From assembly GCA_026395035.1 (NCBI GenBank), contig JAPLZN010000020.1, positions 1-12,883 of the forward strand: a stretch of 12,883 nucleotides of DNA, given 5' to 3'. Source of the stretch: Candidatus Vogelbacteria bacterium. GTDB taxonomy: Bacteria > Patescibacteriota > Minisyncoccia > Phycocordibacterales > XYD1-FULL-46-19. Below, in pieces: positions 11,164-12,883 of this stretch. Below the pieces are notes generated by a model. That model was not told the origin of the DNA. It saw nothing but the letters and a program-made list of their open reading frames with translations, and ran no database searches. The stretch's first letter is position 1; the number at the start of each line of letters is the position of its first letter. The position numbers were made by a program, and so were the translations under genes.

Positions 11164-11278
11164 ATAAACCGAAATGTGGATAACTGAAATCGGGAATTGT
11201 CATACTTGAGGTATACTTACGGTAATTAGAAAACATATTTTTGACTTTCAAATGACTAAACTACCAACAGCCCATTTT
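11164..11278 (+). promoter_or_regulatory. Upstream region of the large secreted protein gene
   Basis: AT-rich sequence with a good -10 box, TATACT at 11212-11217, but no convincing -35 box 16-18 bases before it. The small inverted words ATAC/GTAT flank TTGAG just before the box. Transcription from here would leave a leader of about 55 bases. Nothing else is recognisable. Confidence 0.25.
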
Positions 11279-12883
11279 ATGAAAAAAGTGATTATAGTTT
11301 TGATACTGTTTTTCGGTTTTATTTTTGCCTTGTCAGTGCAGGCCGCCCCGCAAATTCCAGCTGCTTTTTTCTACAAAACTCCCCAAAGTTTTTGTTCAAT
11401 CCGCTATGGCAATCAAACCAAGGCGGAACCAACGGACGATCAGGAGTTGTACGGAACAGGGGAATGTCAGTCTAGTGAAGTGTCATGTATGAGGTCGGGC
11501 TGGGATTATGTCGGCGGAGTCGTAGAGAAGACCGGCCAAAAGGTTAAAAATTATGTGAACCCTGTTGCCTGGGACCAAGGTTATACTGGAGATTCTATTT
11601 TTTGCAGCGCCGATGGCATACCAACCCCGATTGGTTGCTGGCAACCCTATGGAGAAGACAAAGATCCTGGAGGAGACTACTCCACCACAACAATCGCTAC
11701 TTGGCCGAAGGGGAATTATTGCGGTAATAGCGGAAACGCCAATGGGAAAGAGAAAGACAATAAGTGTGCGAGTGGGAATAGTAGGGCAGACGTCGGATTT
11801 GAGGCGATCAGCTCTGCCCTTGAGAATATAAACGTGGTTGAGATTACGGAAGGTAGCTTGGATGAATGGATGGATAATAATGTTTTTGACCCGGATGGCA
11901 ACCGGGCTAAATTTCGAAATCTGGCCTCAAATATTCATGCCGAAGATAACGGTCGGTTGCTGAAAGATATGCTGGCGCAAGGGATTACGACTAAGAGTGC
12001 CGTACCGAAACAAAGCTGGGAAAGGCTCAAGGAAATTAAAGCAAGATATCTAGATAACGGGAATCCGGTTTTGATGGGAATGACAATTCAGGGTCTTGGC
12101 GGGCATTCAGTCATCTTGACTCGAGCCGAAATTAACTCTGAAGATGCAACCTTGACCATAGTTGACTCGAACTCGAACCAAAACGCCGGACCCACGACCT
12201 TTAGTTGTAATCGACGACCAATGGAAGATAACGCGGAATACGAGTGTTCCTCGAACATATATGACGGATACTCAATATACATTGAAGATTTTGACTTTGA
12301 TAGCGCCATCACTGACTCTTTGCTTTCAGCAAATACTGCCTATTGCAAGTCTCATTCAAAGGGTAACTTGTGCGCACGTCGGGGTCAGTTCAATACTTGG
12401 GTAGAAAGCCATTCGTCGGCAATGGGACCTAATTATTCGACAACTCGCGCGGGCGGTACATGCTACGGCTGGTCCGACACACTCCTCAGGATAGCTTACC
12501 TGGCTAACTTTGTTGGTGAAAACCCGGCTGTTCCGGCTATGGGCTGCGCCAGCGACCTGGCCGGAGAATCAAATACTTACTGGTGTTACTACAATCAAAG
12601 TGCTTGCAAGTTATCCGTGGTCTATGAATTTTATGATATAGACCCCCTCGGCAGAAATGGCACGGTCAAAGCCAGTGCTGAGGGCGAGTTAGACGGTTTT
12701 TGTGCCCACAAATCTCAGCCGGCTTGGGTGGGTGGGCCAATGCTTTCCGATATCGCGCGAGTGGTGCCGAAATTGGCATGCGATGGGGCTAAGGTTTTAG
12801 TTTTTTATGGGGGGCCGGATCCAAAATCTGCTGTACCTTATGGCATTTACTATCGACTTGAATCAAGCGGTACAGCTGCCAAG
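11279..12883 (+). CDS. Large Cys-rich secreted protein, possibly papain-like, C-terminus outside window
   Basis: The frame is open from the ATG at 11279 to the window end (535 residues, incomplete). A classical signal peptide is clear: MKKVIIVLILFFGFIFALSV followed by QA, with cleavage likely after Ala22. The mature part is rich in Cys (for example around residues 39, 395 and the WCYYNQSAC word) and in Asn/Gly/Asp, as in an exported, disulphide-bonded protein. GLGGHSVILT (His276) followed by a strand and VDSNSN (Asp296/Asn298) resembles the His and Asn/Asp part of papain-like or C39-like folds. TCYGWSDTLL (Cys395) looks like a Cys nucleophile at a helix start, but it comes after the His, the opposite of the usual order. 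Function is therefore unproven. No Shine-Dalgarno is seen; a TATACT box at 11212-11217 may mark the promoter. Confidence 0.78.
   Translation, partial: MKKVIIVLILFFGFIFALSVQAAPQIPAAFFYKTPQSFCSIRYGNQTKAEPTDDQELYGTGECQSSEVSCMRSGWDYVGGVVEKTGQKVKNYVNPVAWDQGYTGDSIFCSADGIPTPIGCWQPYGEDKDPGGDYSTTTIATWPKGNYCGNSGNANGKEKDNKCASGNSRADVGFEAISSALENINVVEITEGSLDEWMDNNVFDPDGNRAKFRNLASNIHAEDNGRLLKDMLAQGITTKSAVPKQSWERLKEIKARYLDNGNPVLMGMTIQGLGGHSVILTRAEINSEDATLTIVDSNSNQNAGPTTFSCNRRPMEDNAEYECSSNIYDGYSIYIEDFDFDSAITDSLLSANTAYCKSHSKGNLCARRGQFNTWVESHSSAMGPNYSTTRAGGTCYGWSDTLLRIAYLANFVGENPAVPAMGCASDLAGESNTYWCYYNQSACKLSVVYEFYDIDPLGRNGTVKASAEGELDGFCAHKSQPAWVGGPMLSDIARVVPKLACDGAKVLVFYGGPDPKSAVPYGIYYRLESSGTAAK

Overview
The window looks like chromosomal DNA from a Patescibacteria (Candidate Phyla Radiation) bacterium, probably from the Parcubacteria side; this is inference. 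The signs are a tuf and S10-operon cluster with lineage-flavoured proteins (S10 with a long basic N-terminal tail, L2 with HPYGGGEG in place of HPHGGGEG), r-protein genes without Shine-Dalgarno sequences, and intergenic spaces filled with AT-rich or CGAAT-type palindromic repeats. The standard genetic code is used: TGA, TAG and TAA all end genes here.

Layout. Positions 1-3063 hold small accessory genes on the plus strand, each with its own signals: a coiled-coil hypothetical (254-592), a type IV/II pilin-like protein (757-1395), a coiled-coil lipoprotein (1622-2101) and a membrane-anchored hypothetical (2359-3063). A strongly folded palindrome (3065-3150) and a structured leader precede tuf (3291-4493) and rpsJ (4585-4977).

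The S10 operon is then broken. After rpsJ come a terminator, a hicB-hicA toxin-antitoxin pair (5086-5634), and a frameshifted second copy of the last 85 bases of rpsJ (5641-5726) followed by another terminator. Two minus-strand genes follow: an acidic poly-glycine protein (5826-6251) and a secreted or anchored zinc amidase (6356-7000). The ribosomal run resumes from a divergent promoter and a ~195-base leader with a T-box-like sequence: rplC, rplD, rplW, rplB (7305-9996), separated by different palindromic or tandem repeats. It stops at a perfect terminator instead of continuing to rpsS.

The right part holds a minus-strand lipoprotein (10182-10721), about 470 bases without a gene but with several long perfect complementary segments (possible structured RNA), and a large Cys-rich secreted protein that runs off the window (11279-12883).

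The most distinctive signal is the rpsJ 3'-end duplication bracketing hicBA. The copies differ mostly at synonymous sites, and the broken copy keeps the family-typical acidic residue near the C-terminus. This suggests that a 748-base unit carrying a replacement rpsJ end plus a toxin-antitoxin pair was inserted at the end of an essential gene. The large-scale operon fragmentation, repeat-filled spacers and possible regulatory RNAs are the other points to check.
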